NCBI GenBank assembly: GCA_913045055.1
Contig: CAJWPI010000012.1
Span: 1 to 43,548, forward strand
DNA length: 43,548 nucleotides
Direction of reading: 5' to 3'
Source: an uncultured Gammaproteobacteria bacterium
GTDB lineage: Bacteria; Pseudomonadota; Gammaproteobacteria; Magnimaribacterales; Magnimaribacteraceae
The notes under the pieces were generated by a model. That model was not told the origin of the DNA. It did no database searches and saw only the letters and a list, made by a program, of their open reading frames with translations. This document shows, piece after piece, positions 1-9,226 of the stretch. The position numbers were made by a program, and so were the translations under genes. Every line of letters begins with the position of its first letter. Positions within the stretch are counted from its first letter, which is position 1.

Positions 1-1806
1 TTATCTTCTTTCTCACAGAAAAGAATGCCAGTATTTTCTGATGAATCAAATCATTGGGTTGACAGTATCATGTTAATATTAACTGAAGAAGAACGGCTTG
101 GGCAATTGTTTATGGTTGCAGCTTATTCTAATAAAACAGATTTGCATAAGAAAGAAATTGTAAAACTAATACAAGAATATAATATTGGAGGAGTAATGTT
201 CTTAAAAGGCAACCCTACTAAACAAGCAAGAATAACTAACTATTACCAATCAATATCAAAGATACCTCTTATGGTTGCTATTGATGCAGAGTGGGGGCTT
301 GCGATGAGATTAGATTCTGTTTTAAGCTTTCCTTGGCAAATGACTTTAGGAGCAATTAAGGATGAGGAATTAATTTATAGAATGGGGACAGAGATTGCTA
401 AGCAATGTAAGTTGATAGGAGTAAATATTAATTTTTCTCCTGTTGTAGATATTAATTTTAATCCTGAGAATCCAATTATTAATAATCGATCTTTTGGGGA
501 GAATGTACAAAAAGTGTCAAAACTATCTTTGGCTTATATGAGAGGGATGCAGGATAATAATGTTCTTGCTTGTGCAAAACATTTTCCAGGACATGGTGAT
601 ACCGATGTTGACTCTCATAAATCTTTACCTATCATTAATCATTCTAGGTATAGACTAATTCAGACAGAACTCGCTCCATTTAGAGCCCTAATAAATGAAG
701 GTTTAGGAAGTGTTATGGTGGGACATTTACATGTTCCTTCTTTGGATCCAACTGCAGATTTACCGGCAACTCTTTCTACAAAGATTATTAATGGTTTGTT
801 GAAGAAAGAAATGGGATTTGGAGGGCTAGTTATTACTGATGCTTTAAATATGAAAGGTGTATCTGAAGAAAAAAATCTAGGAAACATTGATTTAGCAGCA
901 TTTTTAGCAGGAAATGATATTTTATTAATGTCTGAAAACATTCCCAAAGGAATAAAGTCTATTGAAAAGGCATATTACTCTGGTATAATTAATGAAAGTA
1001 GACTTAAACACTCGGTAAAAAAGATTTTAAAAGCAAAATATAAGTCAGGTTTAAAGAATTTTTTACCAATAAATAAACTTAAAACTTCTTTAAGCTCAAC
1101 AAGAGATACAATGTTAGTTTCAAGATCATTTCAAAAAGCAATTACAGCTCTAGAGAACAAAGAGAACATTCTTCCTTTGAAGGCAAATCAAACTTATGGA
1201 TACTTGAAAATAGATAAAGGAGATGGGACTTACTTTAATAGTCAATTAAATAAATATTCAAAAATTGATAATGTATCTATATTTAAAGCTCAAGACATAA
1301 TTAATCAAGCTAAAAGAAATAATTGGTCTGCTTTGATTATAGGTTGGCATTCTCCTGCTAAAGACAACAATCCGTTTTTGAAAAACAAGCTTCCATCAAA
1401 AGTAATTCAGATTATAAAAAAAGTTAGTTCAAAAGTGCCAGTTATTATTAACGTTTTTGGAAGCCCATATGCAGTTTCTCAGATTGAAAAATTAAAAGAG
1501 ATTAAAGGGTTAATAGTTAGTTATCAAAACAATAAAATTTCTCAATTAGTAAGCGCTGATGCTTTATTTGGAATTAACCAAATAGAAGGTAAATTACCTG
1601 TTTCTGTAGGTAATAAATACAAATTTTCAACAGGTATATATATTCCTCCAAAGAATGTTTTAGGTTACTCTTTGCCAGCCATGGAAGGATTTAATATTAA
1701 GAAGTTAGAAAAAATAGACACATTAGCTCAAATCGCAATTGATTCATTGATGACTCCAGGAATACAATTACTTGTCTCAAGAAGAGGTAAAGTAATTACT
1801 GATTGA
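1..1806 (+). CDS. GH3 beta-N-acetylhexosaminidase-type glycosidase, partial at both ends
   Basis: Glycoside hydrolase family 3 protein of the NagZ/beta-N-acetylhexosaminidase type, which would remove terminal N-acetylhexosamines such as GlcNAc from wall fragments. Counting from the ATG at 25, the TIM-barrel domain spans roughly residues 17-345. It carries the [12 protein letters not shown] loop (185-198), which holds the general acid/base His/Asp pair, and the nucleophile Asp272 in ITDALNM. A GH3 C-terminal alpha/beta domain follows to about 555. The frame is open to base 1 with no stop (LSSFSQK precedes the Met), so the 5' end and probably a signal peptide lie outside the window. The last residues ([10 protein letters not shown]) look like the first strand of a class C beta-lactamase-type serine hydrolase. 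Bacteroidetes have such GH3-serine hydrolase fusions of about 950-1000 residues, so the protein is cut off where that second domain begins. The final codons and stop are contributed by tyrS sequence (see junction). The family is sure; the gene is not intact. Confidence 0.85.
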   Translation, partial: LSSFSQKRMPVFSDESNHWVDSIMLILTEEERLGQLFMVAAYSNKTDLHKKEIVKLIQEYNIGGVMFLKGNPTKQARITNYYQSISKIPLMVAIDAEWGLAMRLDSVLSFPWQMTLGAIKDEELIYRMGTEIAKQCKLIGVNINFSPVVDINFNPENPIINNRSFGENVQKVSKLSLAYMRGMQDNNVLACAKHFPGHGDTDVDSHKSLPIINHSRYRLIQTELAPFRALINEGLGSVMVGHLHVPSLDPTADLPATLSTKIINGLLKKEMGFGGLVITDALNMKGVSEEKNLGNIDLAAFLAGNDILLMSENIPKGIKSIEKAYYSGIINESRLKHSVKKILKAKYKSGLKNFLPINKLKTSLSSTRDTMLVSRSFQKAITALENKENILPLKANQTYGYLKIDKGDGTYFNSQLNKYSKIDNVSIFKAQDIINQAKRNNWSALIIGWHSPAKDNNPFLKNKLPSKVIQIIKKVSSKVPVIINVFGSPYAVSQIEKLKEIKGLIVSYQNNKISQLVSADALFGINQIEGKLPVSVGNKYKFSTGIYIPPKNVLGYSLPAMEGFNIKKLEKIDTLAQIAIDSLMTPGIQLLVSRRGKVITD

Positions 1807-2429
1807 GGTTCTTGACCGTATATTTTCTGAACTTCTCTTCCTAAAAGAAGATTAAATTTTTGATCGGTACCTCCCAACTCTATGTCAGCATTTAATTCTA
1901 CCGAGTCATAAGCTTGAAGTAGTGGATAAAGAAATTCATGAATTGATATAGGTTGATTAGACTTATATCTCTTGTGAAAGTCGTCTCTCTCTAACATTCT
2001 TGCTACTGTTTGTGTTGACAAGAGTTTTATAAAATCACTGGGAGAGAAATCTTTCATCCATTCTGAATTGAATCTAATCTCAGTTTTTTCTGGATCTAGA
2101 ATTTTAAAAACCTGAGACTTATATGTCTCTGCATTCTTTTTTAAATCTTCACTACTTAATATGGGTCTAGTTTCATTAACCCCAGAAGGATCACCTACCA
2201 AACCAGTAAAATCCCCTATCAGGAAGATCACCTTGTGCCCAAGTTCTTGAAATAACTTTAGTTTATTAAGAACGACTGTATGACCCAAATGTAAGTCAGG
2301 GGCTGTAGGGTCTAAGCCTAACTTTACTACTAGAGGTTTATTTTTTTCTATTTTCTTTTTAAAGTCATTTTGAGGGATTATTTCCTCTACCCCTCTTGTT
2401 AGTAAATCTATCTTTGTTTTATCCTTCAT
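1728..2429 (-). pseudogene. tyrS: Tyrosyl-tRNA synthetase, C-terminal half missing
   Basis: Class I tyrosyl-tRNA synthetase, which charges tRNA-Tyr in the cytoplasm. The Rossmann catalytic fold is present with the HIGH-type motif HLGH (residues 47-50), the [12 protein letters not shown] segment (about 72-83), the GGTDQKFN tyrosine/ATP-binding region and the YGQEP..LPLLE strand. Real homology stops at Glu218. The next 15 residues are the antisense of the glycosidase gene, followed by a TGA. The KMSKS loop, anticodon-binding domain and S4-like domain are absent, whereas family members are about 400 residues. As written the product could not work. The head-to-head position next to the M23 peptidase gene at 2521 and anmK is the normal gammaproteobacterial one, so the 5' part belongs here. 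Either the locus is broken or the assembly is; the second is more likely for an essential gene. Confidence 0.85.
1776..1806. other. Junction between two unrelated genes, possible assembly chimera
   Basis: Both flanking genes lose homology inside this short stretch. On the plus strand the GH3/serine-hydrolase frame reads SRRGKVI, a normal family sequence, up to about 1797. On the minus strand the tyrS frame reads SVITLPLLE, also normal family sequence, down to 1776. About 20 bases therefore fit both genes at once, and beyond them each gene reads into the antisense of the other. That is the pattern of a join at a short shared word, whether by an assembler or by microhomology-mediated recombination. 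It is not a natural convergent gene end, because neither protein is complete. Confidence 0.7.
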
Positions 2430-2520
2430 ATTTATTAATTATAAGCTTTGTCAATTTAAAAGGTTTATTTTTAGATATAAAGATTAATATTCGATAATAT
2501 TCTCTCAAAATTATTCTGTT

Positions 2521-3828
2521 ATGAGTTTTTTTAGATACATTAAAGCCACTTTAGAAAATTTTCCAAAGAAACATCTTATTGTAATTCTATCAGGTGTGGC
2601 CCTATTGTCTTGCCTAAGCATTCTTTCTGAATTGGACTTAAAAGTAGATGATAAGAAAGAAGAAAAAAATCTAAAGATTCCTCTAAATAAAAAGATATTA
2701 ATTAATTCAGAAGAATCTAGTGCAGAATTCTTTACTAGAAAAGAAATTACTATTAAAAGAAATGATACCCTTGTTTCAATTTTAAAAAAAATGGATGTTT
2801 CTTCAGATAATATTCTTACTATCATTAACTCAAAGAGTAGTAATTTACTTTCAAAGATTAAGATTGGAGAAAAAATTTCCGTAACTTTTAACAATGAAAA
2901 TAAAGTATCTTTTATTAACTACATTAAAAATTTCAGAAGTGGAGTAAAAGCAGAACTTAAAGAAGGCATTTATCAAATCTCGTCCTATGAGCTAGGCATT
3001 GAGAAAGAAAGAATTTATAAATCTGTAACAATAAAGGATTCACTTTATTCAGAAGGTTTAAAAGAAGGTATACCTGACAGTGTTTTAATGGATTTAGTAT
3101 ATATTTATGGTTGGGATATAGATTTTACCCATGACATAAGACCAGGAGATTCTTACAGCTTGATATATGAAGAAGTTCTAGTGAATGGACTTAAAAAAAA
3201 GGATGGAGATATATTAATAGCTGAATTCATTAATCAAGGTCGCAAACACGTGGCAATTAGGTATGAATTAAAAGCAGGTAATTCAGAATATTTTTCTCCG
3301 GAGGGTAAAAACGTTAAGAAAGCCTTTCTTAGATCCCCAGTAAAATTTAGTTATATAAGTTCCAGGTATAATTTAAAAAGAAGGCATCCCATTCTTCATA
3401 AAATCAGAGCCCATACTGGAGTAGATTATGCAGCAAATAGGGGAACCCCTGTTATTGCAACAGGAGATGGAACTGTAGTGTTTGCTGCAAAGAAAGGAGG
3501 TTATGGGAATTTAGTTGAAATTAAACATTCTGAAGACTACTCTACAAGATATGCTCATTTAGATAGCTTTCACAAACGAACAAAAATTAATCAAAAGATT
3601 CAACAAGGTCAGATTTTAGGCTATGTAGGTAGTACAGGAATGGCAACAGGTCCTCATCTTCATTATGAATTCCATGTAAATAAAAAACACACTGATCCTC
3701 TTAAAGTAAAATTTCCAAACGCTAAACCTATCAATAGAAGTGAAAAAATAGATTATATTAATCACGCTTCAATTTTAATTGCTGATTTAAGAAATTATCA
3801 GTCTTTTGACGCACTATCAAAAAAATGA
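2521..3828 (+). CDS. M23 family murein endopeptidase, MepM-like
   Basis: Peptidoglycan DD-endopeptidase of the LytM/M23 family, expected to cut cross-links so new strands can be inserted. A single membrane anchor lies at about 18-38, followed by an OapA/LysM-like module (about 73-125), a linker domain, and the M23 catalytic domain (about 275-395). The zinc ligands are visible: H298-x3-D302 in HTGVD, and the HLH motif at 379-381 in GPHLHYE. The length of 435 residues matches MepM/YebA relatives. It is divergent from tyrS and overlaps anmK by four bases (ATGA), so the two wall genes are translationally coupled. There is no clear Shine-Dalgarno sequence before the ATG. All key residues are present, so it should be active. 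Confidence 0.92.
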   Translation: MSFFRYIKATLENFPKKHLIVILSGVALLSCLSILSELDLKVDDKKEEKNLKIPLNKKILINSEESSAEFFTRKEITIKRNDTLVSILKKMDVSSDNILTIINSKSSNLLSKIKIGEKISVTFNNENKVSFINYIKNFRSGVKAELKEGIYQISSYELGIEKERIYKSVTIKDSLYSEGLKEGIPDSVLMDLVYIYGWDIDFTHDIRPGDSYSLIYEEVLVNGLKKKDGDILIAEFINQGRKHVAIRYELKAGNSEYFSPEGKNVKKAFLRSPVKFSYISSRYNLKRRHPILHKIRAHTGVDYAANRGTPVIATGDGTVVFAAKKGGYGNLVEIKHSEDYSTRYAHLDSFHKRTKINQKIQQGQILGYVGSTGMATGPHLHYEFHVNKKHTDPLKVKFPNAKPINRSEKIDYINHASILIADLRNYQSFDALSKK

Positions 3829-4925
3829 AAGACATTTTTATAGGACTTATGTCTGGAACTAGCGTAGATAAAGTTGATGCTGTTGCAGTGTATTTTGATG
3901 AAAAGGGAGTGAATTTAATTGGTTCTCACTTAGAAGAAATTCCTAACGAAATAAAAAAAGAAATATTAGAGCTTGTAAGTGCAGAAAATATAAAAAGTTT
4001 AGATTTCTCTAAAACAGATATCAAAGTTGCTGAATTATTTGTTCTTGCAATCAATAATCTCTTAAAAAAAACATCTCTATCTCATGACCAAATAAAAGCT
4101 ATAGGATCGCATGGTCAAACTATTAAACATTCACCTTTTGGAAAAGAACCATTTTCTCTCCAAATCGGGAATCCAGAGTTAATAAAAGAATTAACTCAAA
4201 TCAAAACTATCTCCAATTTTAGAAAGGCTGATATTGATGCGGGGGGACAGGGTGCTCCTCTTGCACCCTTATTTCATAAAGAAATCTTTAGCCACAAAGA
4301 AAGTAAAACTGCTGTAATTAATATAGGAGGGATATCAAATGTTACCTTTCTTAATATTGAAGATAGAAAAGTTTTTGGCTATGACATTGGACCTGGAAAC
4401 TGTCTCATGGATAGCTGGATAAGAAAAACCAAGAAACTAGACTTTGACAATAAGGGGCTTTGGGCTCAACAGGGTGGTAGCATTCCTGAATTAGTTCAGT
4501 TGATGTTAAAAGAAAAATTTTTTAATCAACACCATCCTAAAAGCACGGGACCTGATTATTTCAATCTTGAATGGTTAAATGAAAAGATTGTATCTTTAGG
4601 ATCAGTACCAAAAAATGAAGATGTCCAAGCAAGTTTATTAGAGCTAACAGCAGAAATAATTTATCGTGAATTAAAAAAGTATTTGAATTCTATAAGTAAG
4701 ATATTTGTTTGTGGAGGTGGTATTCATAACTCATTCCTTATAAGCACAATTGAGAAGAAAATTGGAAAGCAAATACTTTCCTCCTTAGAGCTAGGAGTTG
4801 ACCCTGACTTAATGGAAGCTATTTGCTTTGCTTGGTTAGCAAAAGAGAGGTTAATAAATAATTACTTCAATTTATCAGAAATTACTGGAAGTAAGGGGCA
4901 GATATTACTTGGAGAGATATCGTGA
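3825..4925 (+). CDS. anmK: Anhydro-N-acetylmuramic acid kinase
   Basis: Hydrolyses the 1,6-anhydro ring of anhydro-MurNAc and phosphorylates it to MurNAc-6-phosphate during recycling of cell-wall fragments; cytoplasmic. The 366 residues match E. coli AnmK (about 369). The ATP-binding LMSGTS-x-D loop is at 8-14, the RKADIDAGGQGAPL sugar loop near 133-146, NIGGISN at 166-172, and the catalytic Asp187 sits in YDIGPGN. A minor oddity is Lys where most members have Gly in the GTSxDGxDA motif. The start overlaps the stop of the M23 peptidase gene, so periplasmic wall cutting and cytoplasmic recycling are encoded together. The next gene, erpA, is convergent. Confidence 0.93.
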   Translation: MKDIFIGLMSGTSVDKVDAVAVYFDEKGVNLIGSHLEEIPNEIKKEILELVSAENIKSLDFSKTDIKVAELFVLAINNLLKKTSLSHDQIKAIGSHGQTIKHSPFGKEPFSLQIGNPELIKELTQIKTISNFRKADIDAGGQGAPLAPLFHKEIFSHKESKTAVINIGGISNVTFLNIEDRKVFGYDIGPGNCLMDSWIRKTKKLDFDNKGLWAQQGGSIPELVQLMLKEKFFNQHHPKSTGPDYFNLEWLNEKIVSLGSVPKNEDVQASLLELTAEIIYRELKKYLNSISKIFVCGGGIHNSFLISTIEKKIGKQILSSLELGVDPDLMEAICFAWLAKERLINNYFNLSEITGSKGQILLGEIS

Positions 4926-4928
4926 AGA

Positions 4929-4949
4929 AATTTATTGAAGAAATAAATT
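4929..4949. other. Weak AT-only hairpin between convergent anmK and erpA
   Basis: Perfect 8-base arms AATTTATT and AATAAATT surround a 5-base loop, just after the anmK stop and before the erpA stop. It has no GC pairs and no long T run, so as a terminator it would be weak. It is the only fold-back structure I see in this convergent gap. Confidence 0.25.
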
Positions 4950-4971
4950 GATAAAGCTTTATAAATTTAAA

Positions 4972-5319
4972 TTAAATAGAGAAAGATTCACCACAACCAC
5001 ATGTAGTTGTTGCATTAGGGTTCTTAACTATAAATTTTGAACCGCTAAGATCCTCTACATAATCGATAGTAGAGCCGGCAATATATTGCATGCTTAGTGG
5101 ATCGACAACTAATTGTGCTCCATTTTTAGAAATACAAGTATCTTCTTGATCTACAGATTCATCGAAAGTAAATCCATACTGAAATCCTGAACATCCTCCT
5201 CCTGTAACATAAACTCTAAGGTTTATCTTACTGGGTTCATTCTGGTCATGAAGAGACAAAATCTTGTTAATTGCTCCTTCAGTAAGACTTACGCTAGTGG
5301 GAATAAAAGTATCTACCAT
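4972..5319 (-). CDS. erpA: Iron-sulfur cluster carrier ErpA, A-type
   Basis: A-type carrier that passes Fe-S clusters to apoproteins, including isoprenoid-synthesis enzymes. The 115-residue length and all three conserved cysteines are right: Cys43 in [10 protein letters not shown], and Cys107 and Cys109 in the C-terminal CGCGESF. ErpA is preferred over IscA or SufA because of its position next to argC and opposite anmK, the order known from Pseudomonas. It starts nine bases after the argC stop and is probably read from the argC promoter. No strong ribosome-binding site is seen, which fits translational coupling. Confidence 0.93.
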   Translation of the reverse strand: MVDTFIPTSVSLTEGAINKILSLHDQNEPSKINLRVYVTGGGCSGFQYGFTFDESVDQEDTCISKNGAQLVVDPLSMQYIAGSTIDYVEDLSGSKFIVKNPNATTTCGCGESFSI

Positions 5320-5328
5320 AAATAGATT

Positions 5329-6354
5329 CTAATTTAATCCAGTGTTAACTTCAAAATTGAACATTAAATTAAAACACTGTATTGCCTGACCAGCAGCTCC
5401 TTTTAGAAGATTATCTATGCAAGAAATAATTATAATCTGATCTTTGTTATATGAGGAGTTGAGGGAAATATGACACTTGTTGGTATTAATCACTTCAGAC
5501 AATTCAGGAGTTCGATCTTTTAAAATCTCCACACTTGGAGAATATTCATAAAAGGATTCATATAACCTTTTTAGCTCTGTTTCATTAGCTTCTTTAGTCT
5601 GTATATATAAACTCGCATAAAGTCCTCTAAAAATAGGAATAAGATGAGTAAGAAAGTTTATATCTAATTCTTTTCCATAAATTGTAGAAATTTGGTTCTC
5701 TATCTCTGGATAATGCCTGTGATCACCAACTGAATAAGCTCTAAAATTATCTTTTATTTGTCTAGCAAGACCATTCTCTACTGCATTCCTTCCTGCACCA
5801 CTAATACCAGATTTAGCATCTATGGTAATGTTGTTAATGATTGCTGAGCTTTTTAACATAGGAAGAAGTCCAAGGAGAGAAGCTGTGGGGTAGCATCCAG
5901 GAACGGAAACCAAATCAGAATCTGCAATTGCTTTAGAATTTACTTCTACCAAACCATAGGTTGCCTTAGAAAGAAGTTCTTTATTGGTATGTTCAGATCC
6001 ATACCAATCACTCCAAACTTTTGAATCCGGTATCCTAAAATCTGCTGATAAATCGATAACTTTAATGCCCTGATCAACAAACTTATTCACCATACTCATT
6101 GATTTCCCATGAGGCATAGCTAAGAATAAAGCTTCACAATTGGTAAAAATATCATCTTCAGGATGACTGAATGACAAATCAAATTTACCGGCAAGATTGG
6201 GGAAAACTTTTGTTAAGTCTTTTCCTGCTAATTCTCTTGAACTTATAGCACAAAGATCAATTTGGGAGTGTTGACTAATTAAAAGAAGTAGCTCTTCTCC
6301 TACAAAACCTGAGCTACCTATTACTCCTACCTTAATTTTTTTTTCCTTAACCAT
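5329..6354 (-). CDS. argC: N-acetyl-gamma-glutamyl-phosphate reductase
   Basis: NADPH-dependent reduction of N-acetyl-glutamyl phosphate to the semialdehyde, third step of arginine synthesis. The N-terminal Rossmann loop GSSGFVGEEL is at 13-22 and the catalytic Cys154 in SVPGCYPTA. HYPEIENQ and the GLLKGAAGQA-like C-terminal segment (here NLLKGAAGQAIQ) are typical. The length of 341 residues is normal. It is the first gene of an argC-erpA pair on the minus strand. The ATG is well placed, with a likely -10 box about 45 bases upstream. Confidence 0.94.
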   Translation of the reverse strand: MVKEKKIKVGVIGSSGFVGEELLLLISQHSQIDLCAISSRELAGKDLTKVFPNLAGKFDLSFSHPEDDIFTNCEALFLAMPHGKSMSMVNKFVDQGIKVIDLSADFRIPDSKVWSDWYGSEHTNKELLSKATYGLVEVNSKAIADSDLVSVPGCYPTASLLGLLPMLKSSAIINNITIDAKSGISGAGRNAVENGLARQIKDNFRAYSVGDHRHYPEIENQISTIYGKELDINFLTHLIPIFRGLYASLYIQTKEANETELKRLYESFYEYSPSVEILKDRTPELSEVINTNKCHISLNSSYNKDQIIIISCIDNLLKGAAGQAIQCFNLMFNFEVNTGLN

Positions 6355-6398
6355 TTAGTACAAAAGATTCTTTTCCAAATCCTTTTTTTGGGTGGCGC

Positions 6399-6404
6399 AT
6401 TATA
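6399..6404 (-). promoter_or_regulatory. Possible -10 box for argC-erpA
   Basis: On the minus strand this reads TATAAT, a perfect -10 hexamer, followed by a GC-rich GCGCCACCC stretch and then about 30 bases to the argC ATG. The matching -35 is poor (TAGAAG at 17 bases). The GC-rich discriminator would make such a promoter sensitive to ppGpp/DksA if it is real. The rest of the 117-base gap (6355-6471) shows nothing I can name. Confidence 0.45.
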
Positions 6405-6471
6405 AAGCTAAGAAGGAAGAGCTTCTAGGATAATTATTCTATGAAATGAATAAGAGAATTAAATTAAGTTT

Positions 6472-6912
6472 TTAAGAATTGTCGTGTTGAAAATAGACAT
6501 TTAAGAGAAGTCTTTCCCAATTTGACAAGTTGTTAATTAGTAAGCCTTTTGCAGCAAAAGCTTTGGCTTCTTTGTTCAGCCCTTGCTCTATTCTCAGATG
6601 AGCTAATCTTAAGTAAATTGGGCCTTCATTCTTACTTATCCTTAGAGCTCTCTCTAATTGCAAGTTAGTTTGATCAAGATTACCTCTTATCCAAAAAGCA
6701 TCAGCTTCATTAAGAATTCTTTGAATTGGTGGTTTACTGGAATTTAATTTTAAAACTTCCAACTTTAAAAATTCAAGCTCTGAAAGTAAATTTTCTATAT
6801 TAGAAGCAAAAGTAGAAACTTCTTCAACATTTTCTATATTTAGCCTATTGTCAACTGAAGTACAGCTAGTAAAAAATAATATACAAGATAACAGTAATAG
6901 ATGCTTTTTCAT
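6472..6912 (-). CDS. TPR-like outer-membrane lipoprotein, candidate LpoP-type PBP1b activator
   Basis: Small lipoprotein of 146 residues with a signal peptide ending in the lipobox-like FTSC, acylated Cys17. A coiled segment of charged residues follows (about 35-60), then two TPR-like helix pairs (about 65-135: ADAFWIRGNLDQTNLQLERAL and LAHLRIEQGLNKEAKAFAAKG). Its start overlaps the stop of the PBP1b gene by four bases, so the two are made together. Pseudomonas has LpoP, a TPR lipoprotein encoded beside PBP1b that activates it from the outer membrane; this gene has the same architecture and place. The function is inferred from context and fold, because sequence similarity is hard to judge by eye. 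Confidence 0.75.
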   Translation of the reverse strand: MKKHLLLLSCILFFTSCTSVDNRLNIENVEEVSTFASNIENLLSELEFLKLEVLKLNSSKPPIQRILNEADAFWIRGNLDQTNLQLERALRISKNEGPIYLRLAHLRIEQGLNKEAKAFAAKGLLINNLSNWERLLLNVYFQHDNS

Positions 6913-9209
6913 TCGGTTAGATCTTCTAGAATTTTCCTAACTTTATCCATGATACTATTTTCTGGAATCTTTTCTTTAACTCTGCACTTTTTTCTTGCAT
7001 CTGGTGTAACTAGGGGCTCTGATCCTTTAATAAAAGGAACACTGATAGAATTTTTACAATCTTGACCGCTTAATAAGCCATCTTTGAGATCTACCCATTC
7101 ATTATTTATTCTTGCGAGTTCTCTTCTATTATCTTTAAATTCAATAGGATTAATAGACTTGATAAAATCTTTCCATACCTGGAAAGATCCACTCCTTCCA
7201 GTTAAAGGAGATTCTCTATTATCATCAAATCCGAGCCATATTAATACTAAATAGTCTCCAGCATAGCCTACAAACCAACTGTCTCTTTGATCATTTGAAG
7301 TGCCTGTTTTTCCCCAATTTTGAAATCTTTTTATTTCCTTTTTAGAAAACCCTCTAGCAGTTCCTCTTACAAAGGTTTGCTGTAAAGCAAATTTGAGAAG
7401 ATAAATGGGTTCAGGTCTAAACCTTTGTTCTATTTTATAGGGGTATGAGAAAGCTAGGTCGTTACCAATACCTCTTATTTCTCTTACTGCCCTTAAAGGT
7501 GTAAAAAAACCATTTGAAGCAATAGTCTGATAAGCTTGAATCATCTCAATTGGAGTCATTTCAAACGACCCAATAAAGAGAGACGGATAATTAGGAATCT
7601 CCTTCTCTATACCTAAAGAATTAAAGACTTTAATGGTATCTTCATAACCAATATCAAGGCCTAATCTAACAGTTGCAATATTATAAGAATCCCATAGAGC
7701 TTGATGAAGCGGAACGATACCATGAAATTTCTTATCAAAATTATTTGGTTCCCAAACACCCCCTTCTGGCAAGTTTAAGGTCAGCCTTGTATCATCTAAG
7801 AGTGTAGATAGATTGTACCTTTTATAATCTTTTAAAGCTGTAAGGTACACAAAGGGCTTAAGCAAGGAACCCACTGGTCTTACTGCATTTAAAGCTCTAT
7901 TAAATCCAAAACTATTTGGACTAGAACTGCCTAATAAAGCTCTAATCTCACCATTTCTAGAGTCCACTACTATTGCTGCACCTTCTAGATCTTCTAAAGA
8001 TTTTCCATATTTTTTTATTAACTCTATTTTTGTTTTCTTAAAACTCTTTGCTAAGGATTCTTGAATTATTGGATCTAAGTTTGTAAATATTCTTAATCCT
8101 TGAGTTCTTAAATCACTATCTTTAAAATTTTCATTTAATTCAATTCTTACTAAATCATGAAAAGCTGGATATTTAGTCTCACTTCTAAATTTAGGACTAA
8201 CTAGTCCCAATGGCTTTTCTTTCATTTCTAGATTTTCAGAAGAAGATATAATTGATTTTTGTTCTAATATATCCAAAATAAGATTTCTTCTTGACAAAGC
8301 TCTTTCAGGATTTCTTCTTGGATTATACAAAGACGGTCCTTTAAGCATTCCAACTAAAAGTGATAATTGATCAATTTCTAAATTTTTGAGTGTTGCCCCA
8401 AAAAAATGTTCAGCTCCTAAGCCAAAGCCGTTAATAGATCTTGTTCCAGCTTGACTTAAATAAACGTCATTTATATAAGCTAAGAGTATTTCTTCTTTTG
8501 AATAGTGGAATTCGATAAGAATGGCTGCAATAGCTTCTTGTAATTTTCTGCTTAATGATCTTTGAGAAGAAAAAAATAAATTTTTTGCTAATTGTTGAGT
8601 TACTGTGCTTCCTCCCTGCTTGATATCCATGGCTAAAACATTTTGATAGAAAGCTCTTAAAATAGATTTTAAAGAGAGTCCATGATGTTCAAAAAAAGTT
8701 TGATCTTCTACTGATAGAAGAATTTCAATAAGAGATTCTGGGACCTGGTGCCAGTTGACTATTAAGCGATCTTCCATATGGGAAGGAAACATTCCTCCAA
8801 TAGCTAAAGGCTCTAATTGAATTAAATCCAGTTTGATCCCATCACTTCTTTTTATGCTAACTACTTTGTCTTTACTAAAATTTACTTTAAATAAACCTGC
8901 TTCTTGATCTTCGTGACCTCTTAAGAAGATTGAAAGAGAGTCATTCTTAAAAGAGTAGTCTCCTGGATTCTTAGGTAAAGACTTCTTTATATACGAATGC
9001 AAAGAAAGTTCTTTAATCATCATCCCTTTATTTATTTCTATTCCTTCTGCAATGACCATTTGTCTTGAATAAACTTTTGCTGGGACTGTCCACAAAACAC
9101 CGTCAAGCTTATTGGTAACTTTGGAATTAATTAACGAGATAAACGCAAAAAGTATTATCAATAAAAGGAATAGAGAGAAAAGAATAAAATGTCTTAAGCT
9201 AATCTTCAT
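6909..9209 (-). CDS. mrcB: Bifunctional penicillin-binding protein 1B
   Basis: Class A PBP that polymerises glycan strands and cross-links peptides at the inner membrane. One N-terminal transmembrane helix (about 8-27) is followed by a UB2H-like region (about 60-135). The GT51 domain has catalytic Glu168 in VEDQTFFEHHG and the GGSTVTQQLAKN motif (199-210). The transpeptidase domain has the active serine Ser448 in SLLKPF, SYN at 508-510 and KTGT at 634-637. The 766 residues match PBP1b rather than PBP1a. The lipoprotein downstream overlaps by four bases and is a likely activator. It shares an upstream region with the divergent PfkB kinase gene. Confidence 0.93.
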   Translation of the reverse strand: MKISLRHFILFSLFLLLIILFAFISLINSKVTNKLDGVLWTVPAKVYSRQMVIAEGIEINKGMMIKELSLHSYIKKSLPKNPGDYSFKNDSLSIFLRGHEDQEAGLFKVNFSKDKVVSIKRSDGIKLDLIQLEPLAIGGMFPSHMEDRLIVNWHQVPESLIEILLSVEDQTFFEHHGLSLKSILRAFYQNVLAMDIKQGGSTVTQQLAKNLFFSSQRSLSRKLQEAIAAILIEFHYSKEEILLAYINDVYLSQAGTRSINGFGLGAEHFFGATLKNLEIDQLSLLVGMLKGPSLYNPRRNPERALSRRNLILDILEQKSIISSSENLEMKEKPLGLVSPKFRSETKYPAFHDLVRIELNENFKDSDLRTQGLRIFTNLDPIIQESLAKSFKKTKIELIKKYGKSLEDLEGAAIVVDSRNGEIRALLGSSSPNSFGFNRALNAVRPVGSLLKPFVYLTALKDYKRYNLSTLLDDTRLTLNLPEGGVWEPNNFDKKFHGIVPLHQALWDSYNIATVRLGLDIGYEDTIKVFNSLGIEKEIPNYPSLFIGSFEMTPIEMIQAYQTIASNGFFTPLRAVREIRGIGNDLAFSYPYKIEQRFRPEPIYLLKFALQQTFVRGTARGFSKKEIKRFQNWGKTGTSNDQRDSWFVGYAGDYLVLIWLGFDDNRESPLTGRSGSFQVWKDFIKSINPIEFKDNRRELARINNEWVDLKDGLLSGQDCKNSISVPFIKGSEPLVTPDARKKCRVKEKIPENSIMDKVRKILEDLTE

Positions 9210-9226
9210 TTTAAATTACTACTATC

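Noticed and set aside
4926-4971. Strong intrinsic terminator between anmK and erpA
   Set aside because: Only an AT-only 8-base hairpin without a long T run is present; recorded as a weak structure instead.
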